Source: Branchipolynoe longqiensis (Eukaryota; Annelida; Polychaeta; Phyllodocida; Polynoidae). From it: DNA of 64,000 nucleotides. How positions within the stretch are numbered: position 1 is the first letter of the stretch; the number at the start of each line of letters is the position of its first letter. The notes beneath the pieces are model-generated. The model was not told the DNA's origin, searched no databases, and was given only the letters and a program-made list of their open reading frames with translations. Positions 32,138-41,311 of the stretch are shown in pieces. Position numbers and translations under genes: made by a program. The stretch covers positions 154,165,064 to 154,229,063 of the forward strand of contig CM059186.1 in NCBI GenBank assembly GCA_030323885.1. The letters are read 5' to 3'.

Positions 32138-32586
32138 CTGACATTCCTAGTACGGTGACACGTCATGTAACATTACATAGGCCTATGTTTTTCGACTTTG
32201 TGGTATTATCGGCGCTACTTAGATTTCAGTGCTGACTATAGTGAACGTTAGTGTGGTTGGAAGTAACTTATATTTACAATGGGTTACTTTTGTGATATTT
32301 GAAGTATAAACAGGCACAATGCTTGTTGCCAAGAGTTGGCATAGGTTTCTGGAGTAAAGTGTGTTGTTGACTGGACTCACTATTGCCTTCTGTGTTTCGA
32401 CACATGTTTACTAATTATTTCCTTATGTATGCTAATTATGATAACAATTGTAGCGCCTTTAACCTTGACCAACAGTGCTTATTCCCATAGGTACTTCTGC
32501 TTGTGAAAGGTACACACAATTAAGTAGACAAAATTAAGTAGACAACACACGAATAGAGTTATGGTGCAAATTATATTTTTATTTCG
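32138..32586. other. Between the convergent element C genes
   Basis: Non-coding 3' regions of both genes. Confidence 0.4.
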
Positions 32587-32890
32587 GTGTTATATTACTG
32601 TCCTGTGGCCAGATCCCTTTCCAACCTCGCTATTTCAAGTAGCTCCCATCGATACTGGGTTTCTATAAGGACCGTCTGTGTCCTCTGGCCCTCAAGCTGG
32701 GCTTCAAGCACAGCTATCTTAGCTTTGTTTTTCATCACTCCGGATCCCAGCAATTCGATTAGGGCCGCACGCTCATCAGTCGCGGTAGGGCACTCTGTTT
32801 GCCCAGGTATGGTCCTGCATGGTCTGGTACGCGTTTCCCTAGATGTAACTGGGGTCGCTTGCGCCGTGGACGTTTCTTTGTTATTCTAAC
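32587..32890 (-). pseudogene. Element C Myb-like gene, probable last exon (coiled-coil end, frameshifted)
   Basis: The minus-strand frame reads 'ERAALIELLGSGVMKNKAKI', then 'AQLEGQRTQTVLIETQYRWE' and 'LLEIARLERDLATG', an amphipathic coiled-coil as at the C-terminus of Harbinger Myb/NAIF1-like proteins. The first ~25 codons after the acceptor (TTTTGCAG, minus) are open in another frame ('VRITKKRPRRKRPQ'), so a frameshift near 32810 is likely. Confidence 0.5.
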
Positions 32891-33390
32891 TGTGGGAGCT
32901 GCAAAATTGGGAGTGATGCATTACTGTGGCCTGTTCAAAGTGCACATATGGTCTGTCTAATTCCTACCACAAAACTGTAGGAGGTTTCAGATATAAGGAA
33001 CGAAAGACATTTAAGATATAAGGGAACGATCCAATACTTGATAGCTTGCCTGATTGATTAAGGCTTGTTCAATGTCCCGTCGACAGCAAATGGCATACTG
33101 ATCGCAATTAGGGTACACCGTTTGTTCTGTCTTAGTCTTAGGCACCGTTATCTTTTACACAAAAAGCCTAAAGCAGACAATAACTTATTTGGAATAAAAC
33201 ACTTGTGATGAACATACTAGCGTACAATGATACAAATTGCGATAAAGGAAAAAAACATTGGGTAACATGCAATGTATGTGTGACCTCTTTTTATCAAACG
33301 TAAATGCGGTGGTAGAAGTTATGTTGGGATTAGTGTGCGGATTTGTGTGGGTTGCCGTTAACTGCGCAGCATGCCACATATGTTAGTTAC

Positions 33391-33607
33391 CTGCTAGTAC
33401 AGTAAACGGCATGTCCGCGGCAATACATGCAGGGCCTGTTGGAAAGCTTGGTGATGGGGTGGGGGTGGAGGTGGAGGGTGGCATCACGACAGCCCCGAAC
33501 GGGTCGGGCGATATACCACAGTCGGGCTGGCTAAGCGTGAAGCTGGTGACGTTAATGCTAGCACGCAATCTCAACCTCGCTTTCAACAGGAATTTCACAT
33601 GGCCCTG
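33391..33607 (-). CDS. Element C Myb-like gene, possible middle exon
   Basis: Flanked on the minus strand by TTTTTGCAG and AGCAG|GTAACT. The frame 'DPFGAVVMPPSTSTPTPSPS' is Pro/Ser/Thr-rich, plausible as the linker after a Myb-like domain. The phase does not simply match the first exon, so exact borders are unsure. Confidence 0.35.
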
Positions 33608-34307
33608 CAAAAATTACACATTGCATATTATATGGTCAGTTAGCATAAATGTGCAACCTGCGTGAGTCATATAACACATTTGTCATGTCTATGTAGCCGG
33701 TGTCAGTACACATGCCATGCCACAGCAATAGTTAGCTGCAGAATACATATTATGGTAAGTTAGCATAAATGTTCAACACATGTTATTATTACTACTGTTT
33801 ATAATGCAAGTGGCATGTGAAATGTCCTAAAGATGTCAAGTTTTGTGCAGAAAATATTTGATTTGGAATCAGATTGGTGTCCCTGCTATACTGCTATTTA
33901 TTGGTTGTGAGCATCATTTGACCTAATTAAAAATGCCAGAATATGTTTATTTTCAATTATTCAGATGCCAAAGGACATACACATTGAGGAAACTTGTTTA
34001 TAGTACTTTGGCAGCATTTAGATTTAGTGGTACTGATGTCACACTATTGGTACACAACTTGTGACAACGACCCATATCAGTTTTGCTTTGTATCCTAACA
34101 TTTGCGACAGAGTTGGTAACCAATTTGGTGAAACAAATTAAATATATGTATGAGCAAATATCCTATAGCACTACTATCGGGGATAAAGCACATTGTACTC
34201 ACTTGGAAAGCTCTCAGGACAGGATGCTGCAATAGAGGTAGAGACAGTAATGAATTGAGGGAATAATATATGTTGCGCTTCAACACACCATTTAAATGTC
34301 CAATTAC
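33608..34307 (-). other. Part of the Myb-like gene intron left of the Ngaro insertion
   Basis: No coding signal. Contains two similar 'GTCAGTTAGCATAAATGT' / 'GTAAGTTAGCATAAATGT' stretches. Confidence 0.4.
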
Positions 34308-34555
34308 GTTATGCATAAACTCTTATGCGTATATTATTCATGCAATGTAATTATCCTATTATCCTTCTCTACTTGTCTTCTCCCCAACTCCTGGACAACT
34401 TGTATAAGTTTACTGTGTTGGGTAGGTGGAGCTGGTGGTTGGTGTGCGGCCTGGAGGGCAGGTTAGCTGCTCCAAGCAGCCCTACTCCCCGCCTTCCCTC
34501 CAGGTGGCCTCCTGCTCCCCCTCCTTCTGCCCACTCCACCTCCTATTTTTGCTCA
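34308..34555 (+). repeat. A1 repeat of the Ngaro/PAT-like element
   Basis: Begins GTTATGCATAAACTCTTATG and ends CCTATTTTTGCTCA; equals A2 except two bases near the start. Confidence 0.9.
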
Positions 34556-34625
34556 GTAAAGACGTGTCAGCTGCTCCGCTGCTCAGTTCCGCTATCTGAC
34601 ACACTGGTACACGGGGCTTCTACAC

Positions 34626-35674
34626 GTGACCATGAGCAAGGAATTATGCTCGGCCTGCGGCGAGCAACATGAGGCACCAAGGGGGGCCAAATGTAAGAGG
34701 GCCAAACTTCCTGCAGGAAAGAAAGTTGTGAAGAGCGAAATGGAGGAGGATGATCGCACGGAGATGTCGGAGCAGACAGGAGCGAGCGGCGTGGACGGGA
34801 CGCGGGCTCGCAGGGAAAAGAAAGCTACTAAATACGACCGGGAAGTGGCAGTCATCGAGGACGAGGAGGAGCGAATGTTGAGGGAACGACTCGAGCAAAA
34901 GGCATGCGAGCGGCGTAAGATGGCGCTGAGAGCAGCGTTGGAGGAGACCGATGAGGAGGACACGGTCATGAAACCACGTGGCCGGGACAAAGAACGTAAA
35001 GCACGGAAGCCTCGGGCTAGGGCGGCGCTACCTGCTGGGCACGGTGACCCGAGCTCCAGCTCTTCCTCCTCAAGTTCTTCATCAAGTTCAAGCAGCAGCA
35101 GGAGCAGATCGAGGAGCCGGTCACGCCGCCACAGGAAGCGCCGCAGTAAGTTTGCCATTGACCGTTATGTAAAAGGGGAAAAGAGTATCAAGAAGGTCAG
35201 TTTTATATAACTTATGTACGCGGCGCTCCTGTGGGGCATGAAAAAGGCGGAGAAAGTCGGGATGGAGATGCACCACGTCCGTGGCTACATGGGACATTTA
35301 GCGTATCTTTGTATGCATGCCACCACGGCAAACTATACGGACGATGCTTACAGGGGCTATGATAAAGCAGTACGCGAGAAGGTTAAGGAAAGAGGCCTCA
35401 AACATTTTAAGCTAGGTGATCAGGAGCTGTCACTCCTACACTTTAATCTGGACAATGCTAAGGCGCTAAAAGATACTAAGAAGGTGGCAGCCGCACGCAC
35501 GGGCACGGGGCTAAGAGGAGCTCGGAGCGTAGTAGTAAGGTCAAAGGTGCGTGTTACGCCTTTAACTACAACAAAGACGGTTGCACAGCCAAGGACTGTA
35601 AGTGGGAACACCGCTGTCTCGCGTGCAAAAGCAAAGATCATTCGATCGAATCGTGTGTGAATAAACGCTACTGA
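34626..35674 (+). pseudogene. Ngaro/PAT-like gag ORF (one stop, one frameshift)
   Basis: From ATG near 34626-34632. A Cys-rich start ('LCSACGEQHEAPRGAKCKRA') is followed by a Glu/Arg-rich coiled region and a Ser/Arg tract. TAA at 35208-35210 interrupts the frame, which resumes at once as 'LMYAALLWGMKKAEKVGMEM'. Near 35545 the frame changes. In the new frame a CCCH finger (C-X8-C-X5-C-X3-H: 'CYAFNYNKDGCTAKDCKWEH') and a CCHC knuckle ('CLACKSKDHSIESC') are followed by TGA 35672-35674. Such finger pairs are usual in gag of DIRS-group elements and bind the RNA genome. Confidence 0.7.
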
Positions 35675-35722
35675 CTCCGCCTTGGTGGGGCCGGGGCGCA
35701 TGCGTATAGGCGGGAGTTATGC

Positions 35723-36370
35723 ATGTGCGAGCAAGTAGAGGCAAACACATGTGGGCTAGGGCCACATGAGCCTAGCGGCGGGCCAGGCGGTGCTTCTGCC
35801 AGGCCGGGTGACATTAACGGCTTGCCCGGCGGGGAGCGGGTTGTGGGCTATGAAGGGGCGCCGCCCGCTGCCCACGGTTGCGTAAGTGATATCGTGTGTC
35901 CAAATGTTCAACAATGTAAGTGTAGTAGTGGGTCGGGAAGCGACTCACCGTGTGGCTATAACGTCACACGACCTGCCAAAGACACTAATCAAATCGCCGT
36001 TGGGAACTGTTGTAATGCACGCTCGGTTGTTGTTACCAAAAATGTTGACTCGCTTAATACTACCGACACGTATGTTAAAAACTTGGATGTAGCGGTAGAT
36101 GCTCCCCAAGTTGCTGTTGGTTGCATGCTAGACGATGCCACCTATAACCCTAATTGCTTGATTGAATGTTCTGTGCAACCCCATACCGATATTGTTGGTG
36201 GGGGTTTCGAAGCTGTTATCCATAATGGGTCGTTTGATAAAAATGTTAGCACCAATGCGACCCAGGGCGAGCCGAGCTGCAGCAGGTCGAGCGGGCCGCA
36301 GGCCGCAGCCCAGGGAGGTTGCGTCAGCGACCACGTGGAGTGGGGTAGGGGCGCGTGTTCGCCTAGGTAA
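35723..36370 (+). CDS. Ngaro/PAT-like ORF, N-terminal part of pol or separate ORF
   Basis: ATG 35723, 215 codons, Gly/Asn/Val/Cys-rich, no domain recognised. It overlaps the reverse transcriptase frame by ~200 nt in another frame, so it could be the start of pol joined by a frameshift, or a separate accessory protein. Confidence 0.45.
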   Translation: MCEQVEANTCGLGPHEPSGGPGGASARPGDINGLPGGERVVGYEGAPPAAHGCVSDIVCPNVQQCKCSSGSGSDSPCGYNVTRPAKDTNQIAVGNCCNARSVVVTKNVDSLNTTDTYVKNLDVAVDAPQVAVGCMLDDATYNPNCLIECSVQPHTDIVGGGFEAVIHNGSFDKNVSTNATQGEPSCSRSSGPQAAAQGGCVSDHVEWGRGACSPR

Positions 36371-38228
36371 CGCCGCGGGAAAGCCAGTGGCGGGCAGGGA
36401 CCACGTGGGTGCCCCAGTCGCAGGCGCGCACCCGGGCTTGGGTAGCAATAATGCAGACTGGCTGCGTGTGGTTGGGCCGGCCGAGGCTCGGGAGGCTATG
36501 GAGGGCCTCTTCTGTACCTTGTGGGTGATAGACGTGCAAGATGAGGGTATTGTCGAACTGGTTATTGATATATTTACATCTTGTTTACAGGGCAATTGTA
36601 ACTGTATATTTGAGGTACAGGGTGTCCCAGCCCAGCTCCGCCCTTGCCGTATGTTCGCGGAATGTCTGTGTAGGGGCGATGCAGACCCAGACTGGGAGTA
36701 TTTGTTACGGGGTGCATGTTTTGGCTTCAGGGTGGTGGATGACGACTGTGACAGCAATTATTATTGTGCCAATTACACCTCGATTACGAACACCGGAGTG
36801 TGTGATATTATGTCGGCCCGCATTACAGACGAAATAGAAAAAGGCTTGTTAACAGTGGTGGAGAAGCGGTGTGTGTGTACGCATGCCTTGGGTAGCGTGC
36901 CGAAAGGGCACAACGATTTTAGGGCCATAGTAGATTGCTCCAGCCCGGCGGACAGCTGCGTGAACGAACACACATGGTCGTGTAGAACTAAGTTCAGCTA
37001 CAACTCGGTAGATGACGTGACAGAATTATTGCAGGCGGGGGACGTCCTCGCGACGGTTGACATCAGCAATGCTTACCGTGCGGTGAACACACACCCCGAC
37101 TCACGTAAGAAACAGGGGCTAACGTGGGATTTTGGCGAAGGTATTGTTTTCTTAAGGGATAACAGGCTATGTATGGGCCTGAGCAGTAGCCCGTTCGTCT
37201 TCTCGAAGATAAGTGACCTGATAGTGCGCTGCCTATGCAGGGAAGGTTATGACCAGTGCGTAAATTACTTAGATGATTTTTGTGTGCTTGGACGGACAGT
37301 GGGCGACTGCTGTGCAGCCCAGGGGACTCTAATGTCGACACTAAGAAGGTTAGGTTTCTCAATCAGCTTTAAGAAGTTGACCCCAGCTGAACAGATCACA
37401 AAATTTCTGGGGATAGAAATAGACTCAGTCAAGCTGGAACTACGTCTCCCAAAGGAAAAACTCGAGAGACTGCAGGGGCAACTGGCGGGCTTCCTTGGTA
37501 GACGAAAAGCCACAAAGGGGGAGCTGGAGGTCCTGGGCGGAATATTGGCTCATTGTTGCAAAGTGGTGCATGGCGGTCGGACCTTTTCTAGGCGAGTTTA
37601 TGACTTAATAGCGTCAGTCAGGAAAAGCCATCATAAAGTGAGACTGAACGAAGATTTTCGTCGGGACATCGAATGGTGGCTTGAGTTTGCGGCCATCTTT
37701 AATGGGAAAGCGGGTATAATACCACCCAGTTCTAACTGTGTGTCGGTGTACAGTGATGCTTCGCTCACAGGTTTCGGCGCGCTCCACGGCGATGACTGGC
37801 TGGCGGGAGTCTTCGATGGCAAACAGGTAGTAGGGTTGGAACTGGGCCATCACTTATGCGGGGCGAGGGACGAGGGCTGTCAAAGTGATAATATAAATGT
37901 GTTAGAAATGTGGCTGGTCCTTGTGGGGGTGAGACGATGGGCGGAAGGTTGGAAGGGGTCTAACGTTATGTTTGTCTCAGATAACACCCAGGTGGTCGCG
38001 GCCTTACGCACGGGTAGGAGTAAAAATAAAACAACCATGAAATGGCTTAGGCTGATTTTCTGGGAATCGGTGAGGTTGAATTTTAATGTGATGTCAGTTT
38101 ATATTAACACAAAAGATAACATCATCTGTGATGGCCTCAGCCGGCTGTCTGCCTTCAAAAATATAGCGAGGATCAGGGATGCAGACGTAGCCAAAAGAAT
38201 GTGTTGCCACCACTTGTTTGATTGTTGA
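36162..38228 (+). CDS. Ngaro/PAT-like reverse transcriptase-RNase H
   Basis: Long open frame (first start is a TTG; clear domain homology from about 36430). RT motifs: 'LATVDISNAYRAV' (Asp of motif A), 'LCMGLSSSPFVFSKI', 'CVNYLDDFCVLG' (YLDD, about 37266-37277) and 'KFLGIEIDS'. RNase H: 'SVYSDASLTGFGALHG', 'INVLEMWLVLVGVRRW' and 'VMFVSDNTQVVAALRTG' supply Asp, Glu, Asp. The order RT-RH followed by a recombinase and no integrase defines DIRS-group elements. Uninterrupted, unlike gag. It ends TGA 38226-38228, overlapping the recombinase frame by 11 nt. Confidence 0.88.
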   Translation: MNVLCNPIPILLVGVSKLLSIMGRLIKMLAPMRPRASRAAAGRAGRRPQPREVASATTWSGVGARVRLGNAAGKPVAGRDHVGAPVAGAHPGLGSNNADWLRVVGPAEAREAMEGLFCTLWVIDVQDEGIVELVIDIFTSCLQGNCNCIFEVQGVPAQLRPCRMFAECLCRGDADPDWEYLLRGACFGFRVVDDDCDSNYYCANYTSITNTGVCDIMSARITDEIEKGLLTVVEKRCVCTHALGSVPKGHNDFRAIVDCSSPADSCVNEHTWSCRTKFSYNSVDDVTELLQAGDVLATVDISNAYRAVNTHPDSRKKQGLTWDFGEGIVFLRDNRLCMGLSSSPFVFSKISDLIVRCLCREGYDQCVNYLDDFCVLGRTVGDCCAAQGTLMSTLRRLGFSISFKKLTPAEQITKFLGIEIDSVKLELRLPKEKLERLQGQLAGFLGRRKATKGELEVLGGILAHCCKVVHGGRTFSRRVYDLIASVRKSHHKVRLNEDFRRDIEWWLEFAAIFNGKAGIIPPSSNCVSVYSDASLTGFGALHGDDWLAGVFDGKQVVGLELGHHLCGARDEGCQSDNINVLEMWLVLVGVRRWAEGWKGSNVMFVSDNTQVVAALRTGRSKNKTTMKWLRLIFWESVRLNFNVMSVYINTKDNIICDGLSRLSAFKNIARIRDADVAKRMCCHHLFDC

Positions 38229-39198
38229 ATTGGTTCTTGCAGACTGGGAGGCCCTCGGTAGGGAACGGCGGGTTTTTGAGAGGGCTCATTACGCAGCATC
38301 CACACAGAAAACAAGGTCGGTCCAGGTTCGTGCTTACTTGGAGTTCTGTGAAATGTTCGAGGACAGGCTAGAACCCTACCCTTGTGGTGATGACCAAGTT
38401 TGCCTGTATATGACGTTCTTGGCTAGGCGTCTCTGTGCATCTTCAGTCAGAAACTACCTGAGCGCCTTATCAAATCACCTAAAGGACTTAGAGTGTCCGC
38501 CCATTGACTATCGCAGCCACAAGGTGAAGAAGTGTCTAACAGGTATTAGGCGCTTGAAAGGTGACGGCGTGAGGCAGGCCGCCCCTATGTTGCCCCCGGG
38601 GCTGCTAAAAGTTTTTGACTTGCTACGACCTTCCCTGGGGCACACCGCAGTGCGGGCCGCGATGTTACTGTCATTCAGAGCCTTGTTAAGGAAAGGCCAC
38701 GTGACGGATTCAGATTGTGCATTTGCTAGGAAGGATGTAACCTTCCACCCATGGGGTCTCATGTTGCACGTGAGGAGATCTAAAACCATTCAATACAATG
38801 AAAAGGTACACCGTATCCCTGTGGCTAATGTGGGGAATAGGGCATTGTGTGCGGTGTACTGGGTAAGGAAGCACTTTGCAGATTGCCCGGCCCCCCCTGG
38901 AGCCATGGCTTTCAGAATGCCTAGAAGAGGGCATTCCGTCCCCTTGACTTATAACTACTATCTGAGCGTGTTAAAGATGATCTGTGCAGGTGCAGGTCTG
39001 GATCCGGATAATTTCTCTACACACAGTCTCAGGAGGGGGGGTGCTACCTTCCTTCGCTTGTGTGGCGCACCCATTGAGGTGATAAAAGAGAGGGGGGACT
39101 GGAAGTCAGACGCTGTCTTCCTGTATCTCCAGGCCTCTTTGGCCGAGAGACTGACCACCGACATGCGGGTGGCTTTGATCCTGGATCAATTGTTGTGA
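38218..39198 (+). CDS. Ngaro/PAT-like tyrosine recombinase
   Basis: About 326 codons ending TGA. The N-terminal SAM-like arm ('QVCLYMTFLARRLCASSVRN') is followed by the catalytic domain with Arg in 'FRALLRKGHVTDSD', 'HSLRRGGATF' (His-x-x-Arg) and Tyr in 'GDWKSDAVFLYL'. It inserts the circular cDNA into target DNA without making a duplication. The frame has no ATG until 38353 and starts within the end of the RT ORF (+1 relative), so translation probably depends on recoding or reinitiation. Confidence 0.88.
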   Translation: MIVELVLADWEALGRERRVFERAHYAASTQKTRSVQVRAYLEFCEMFEDRLEPYPCGDDQVCLYMTFLARRLCASSVRNYLSALSNHLKDLECPPIDYRSHKVKKCLTGIRRLKGDGVRQAAPMLPPGLLKVFDLLRPSLGHTAVRAAMLLSFRALLRKGHVTDSDCAFARKDVTFHPWGLMLHVRRSKTIQYNEKVHRIPVANVGNRALCAVYWVRKHFADCPAPPGAMAFRMPRRGHSVPLTYNYYLSVLKMICAGAGLDPDNFSTHSLRRGGATFLRLCGAPIEVIKERGDWKSDAVFLYLQASLAERLTTDMRVALILDQLL

Positions 39199-39217
39199 AC
39201 TCTTGCTTGGGGGGTTT

Positions 39218-39297
39218 GGTCTCTTTAGGGGGCCAGCCAGAGTTATTGGCTCGATCCAACTTCCTGTCTTGTGTTCCTTATGTAATGTAATAATAAT
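39218..39297 (+). repeat. B1 repeat of the Ngaro/PAT-like element
   Basis: GGTCTCTTTAGGGGGCCA then TCGATCCAACTTCCTGTCTT and ...TAATAATAAT. It carries 14 nt (near 39236-39249, GCCAGAGTTATTGG) absent from B2. Confidence 0.85.
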
Positions 39298-39545
39298 GTT
39301 ATGTATAAATTCTTATGCGTATATTATTCATGCAATGTAATTATCCTATTATCCTTCTCTACTTGTCTTCTCCCCAACTCCTGGACAACTTGTATAAGTT
39401 TACTGTGTTGGGTAGGTGGAGCTGGTGGTTGGTGTGCGGCCTGGAGGGCAGGTTAGCTGCTCCAAGCAGCCCTACTCCCCGCCTTCCCTCCAGGTGGCCT
39501 CCTGCTCCCCCTCCTTCTGCCCACTCCACCTCCTATTTTTGCTCA
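39298..39545 (+). repeat. A2 repeat of the Ngaro/PAT-like element
   Basis: Directly follows B1; 248 bp like A1. Confidence 0.9.
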
Positions 39546-39561
39546 AATAAACTATGCGGTA

Positions 39562-39628
39562 GGTCTCTTTAGGGGGCCACTCGATCCAACTTCCTGTCTT
39601 GTGTTCCTTATGTAATGTAATAATAATG
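39562..39628 (+). repeat. B2 repeat of the Ngaro/PAT-like element
   Basis: Repeats B1 with a 14-nt gap, ending TAATAATAATG at the right border of the element. Confidence 0.85.
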
Positions 39629-39830
39629 AACTAATATTGCTGTTATGATTTGGAACGAAGCCCAGTCCTACTTCCATGAATCTATGTCCATGACACCAAT
39701 AAATGTTATAAATAAGAAAAAAGACCTGTGTTATGCTTTGGAGTGTAGCTCTAACACTAGGGTGCATCTATTGCTAATTAAGATTACTTGTTAGAGGTGT
39801 GGGTATAATTAGTTATCACTGTAAACTTAC

Positions 39831-40200
39831 CCGTCACGCCCGTGTATAGGTTGGACTCCAAACCAATTATTTTTAGCACACTGTCATCAAACAACTGTGG
39901 ACGCTCGGGAGGCCCTCCCCCCGTCTCCATGGCCCTTCTCTGTCGGTTGAGGACTTCAGACTTCAGAGACTTCCACTTTTCTTTTATCTCCGACCTTGTA
40001 CGCCTAGCAACACCACACGAGTTTATTGCGTCGACAACTCTGTCCCACGCGATGTTTTTTTCGTGCAGGCTAATGTTACTGCTGAATGCAGAAAAGAGCA
40101 TTTTCCTCACGAGCATCACCTCATCCAGCATGACTTGTATTTCCTGGTCCGCATAGTTTGCCTTCCTCGGCCGCTTGGTGGGATATCCTGAAGCCATCGT
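39831..40200 (-). CDS. Element C Myb/SANT-like DNA-binding protein, first exon (NAIF1-like)
   Basis: From ATG near 40198 (minus): 'MASGYPTKRPRKANYADQEI' followed by a trihelix/Myb-like domain: 'KNIAWDRVVDAINSCGVARR' and 'RSEIKEKWKSLKSEVLNRQR'. Then 'LFDDSVLKIIGLESNLYTG' and the donor ACGG|GTAAGT at 39830. This is the type of protein (Myb_DNA-bind_5/NAIF1-like) that Harbinger elements encode beside the transposase to bind element ends and carry the transposase into the nucleus. Upstream codons would be a Thr/Ala repeat from a trinucleotide array, so the ATG at the start of a normal Myb-like protein was chosen. Confidence 0.78.
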
Positions 40201-40295
40201 AGTAGTAGTAGTAGTAGTAGTAGTAGCAGTAGCAGTAGCAGTAGCAGTAGCAGTAGCAGCAGCAGCAGCAGCAGTAGCAGTAGTAGTAGTAGAAG
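40199..40295. repeat. Trinucleotide array (TAG)n/(CAG)n
   Basis: Eight or more TAG, then alternating AGC/AGT units, abutting the Myb-like start codon in its 5' UTR (minus strand). Confidence 0.85.
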
Positions 40296-40624
40296 TGCTA
40301 GTGATAGTGCGGATAATACTTGTAGCACTTGGAGTACAAACGTGTTGGGTGCTGTGTATTTCTGTATGTGTGTATGTAATGTATGTCTGTGTATGTATAT
40401 ATGTCTGTGTATGTACGTGTGTCACGCGCTCTGTGTGCGTCTGTCTGGGTATTATTATTCGTGGGGGTGTACTAGTGGCACTTAGTCGTACAGTGGTAGT
40501 GACAGCCAATTGACTATGTATGTATATACGTATATGTCATAAAGTTTGTCACATGTAGTTGTCTGTACGGATCTATGTATGTATGAGTCTGTATGTGCCT
40601 ACCTCTGTCTGCGAGCATCTGTCA

Positions 40625-40662
<38 letters not shown>

Positions 40663-41150
40663 TCACTAGACCGGGTAATGTGTTATTTTGTTTGTCAAGT
40701 TTCTTGACAAATTTGTAAGTTGGTGCCCAACCGGATAACAATGCGCGTACACATGACCTGCCGGCACCAAGTTACAGGGTATACTCAAAATCTATACATA
40801 CGCGCAGGATTAGAATCGACTCGGAGGGGGAATATTTTGTTTATTTGAAACACACAAAGTTCTTTTTTGTCAATTTCAACCACAAATCGACACAATAACA
40901 ACACCTCCATCACCCAATCTGCCCATATGAAAGCACAATTTGAAGCGATCTTTACGACGGCGCGGCATCACCGGCGATATTGGGTAATAGCGGTGCTCGC
41001 TGTCTACAGTCGCAGAGTGTAATGTATAAATAGATTCACGTTTAGCTAACTCAACCCGTGTAGGCCTCCATGCATACGGCGTGACATAGTTCTCGACGCC
41101 GCAGATAACCGGAGATAGGTACCCGGAGTTAGAGGGATAACACCACACGC
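40296..41150. other. Right subterminal region of element C
   Basis: Non-coding: TGTATG/TATGTC-rich stretch, the microsatellite, then the ~155 bp shared (inverted) with 25152-25310. Confidence 0.5.
40627..40662. repeat. (TAG)n microsatellite
   Basis: About eleven TAG units, within element C's right subterminal zone. Confidence 0.85.
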
Positions 41151-41181
41151 CGCTAGCACCGCTCCATGCATACGGGCCCTG

Positions 41182-41308
41182 GGCCCGTATGCATGACGCA
41201 GTGTTAGCTTACACTCGGTGTGTTTACATACTGAGTTTTCGCCGCTAACCTAGAAATCCCCACCAAAACCAGTTTTGGCTCGCTAACACCGCATCATGCA
41301 TATGGGCC
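41182..41308. mobile_element. 127-bp MITE of the element C family
   Basis: 27-bp inverted ends (GGCCCGTATGCATGACGCAG ... inverse CTAACACCGCATCATGCATA) flanked by CTG at 41179-41181 (shared with element C) and 41309-41311. The interior 'CTAACCTAGAAATCCCCACC' resembles C's left end inverted. Confidence 0.75.
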
Positions 41309-41311
41309 CTG

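Larger units (their letters stand above)
34308..39628 (+). mobile_element. Ngaro/PAT-like tyrosine-recombinase retrotransposon (5.3 kb)
   Basis: Split direct repeats in the order A1 (34308-34555) - ORFs - B1 (39218-39297) - A2 (39298-39545) - B2 (39562-39628), the layout of Ngaro and PAT elements rather than the inverted repeats of DIRS1. The two 248-bp A copies differ at two positions by eye. Gag-like ORF, reverse transcriptase/RNase H ORF and tyrosine recombinase ORF are in the usual order. No target duplication is expected or seen. It lies in the intron of the element C Myb-like gene, opposite in direction to that gene. Confidence 0.88.
28805..41178. mobile_element. Harbinger element C: autonomous-type (HARBI1-like transposase + Myb-like gene), 12.4 kb with nested Ngaro
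   Basis: Identical 28-bp terminal inverted repeats (start GGCCCGTATGCATGGAGCGG) at 28805-28832 and 41151-41178, flanked by CTG at 28802-28804 and 41179-41181. It carries a three-exon transposase (+, 28989-32137) and a Myb/SANT-like partner gene (-, about 40198 to 32587). This is the two-gene layout of classical Harbinger transposons. Removing the Ngaro/PAT-like insertion (34308-39628) leaves about 7.05 kb. Confidence 0.78.

Noticed and set aside
34592..35158. 188-codon minus-strand Leu/Ser-rich ORF
   Set aside because: Antisense of the Ngaro gag ORF; no domain.
34308..39628. Reading the Ngaro terminal repeats as ordinary LTRs
   Set aside because: Repeats are split (A1 versus B1-A2-B2), there is no integrase and no target duplication, and a tyrosine recombinase is present.
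40116..40513. Poly-Leu and poly-Val/Ala ORFs
   Set aside because: Frames through the (TAG/CAG)n array.
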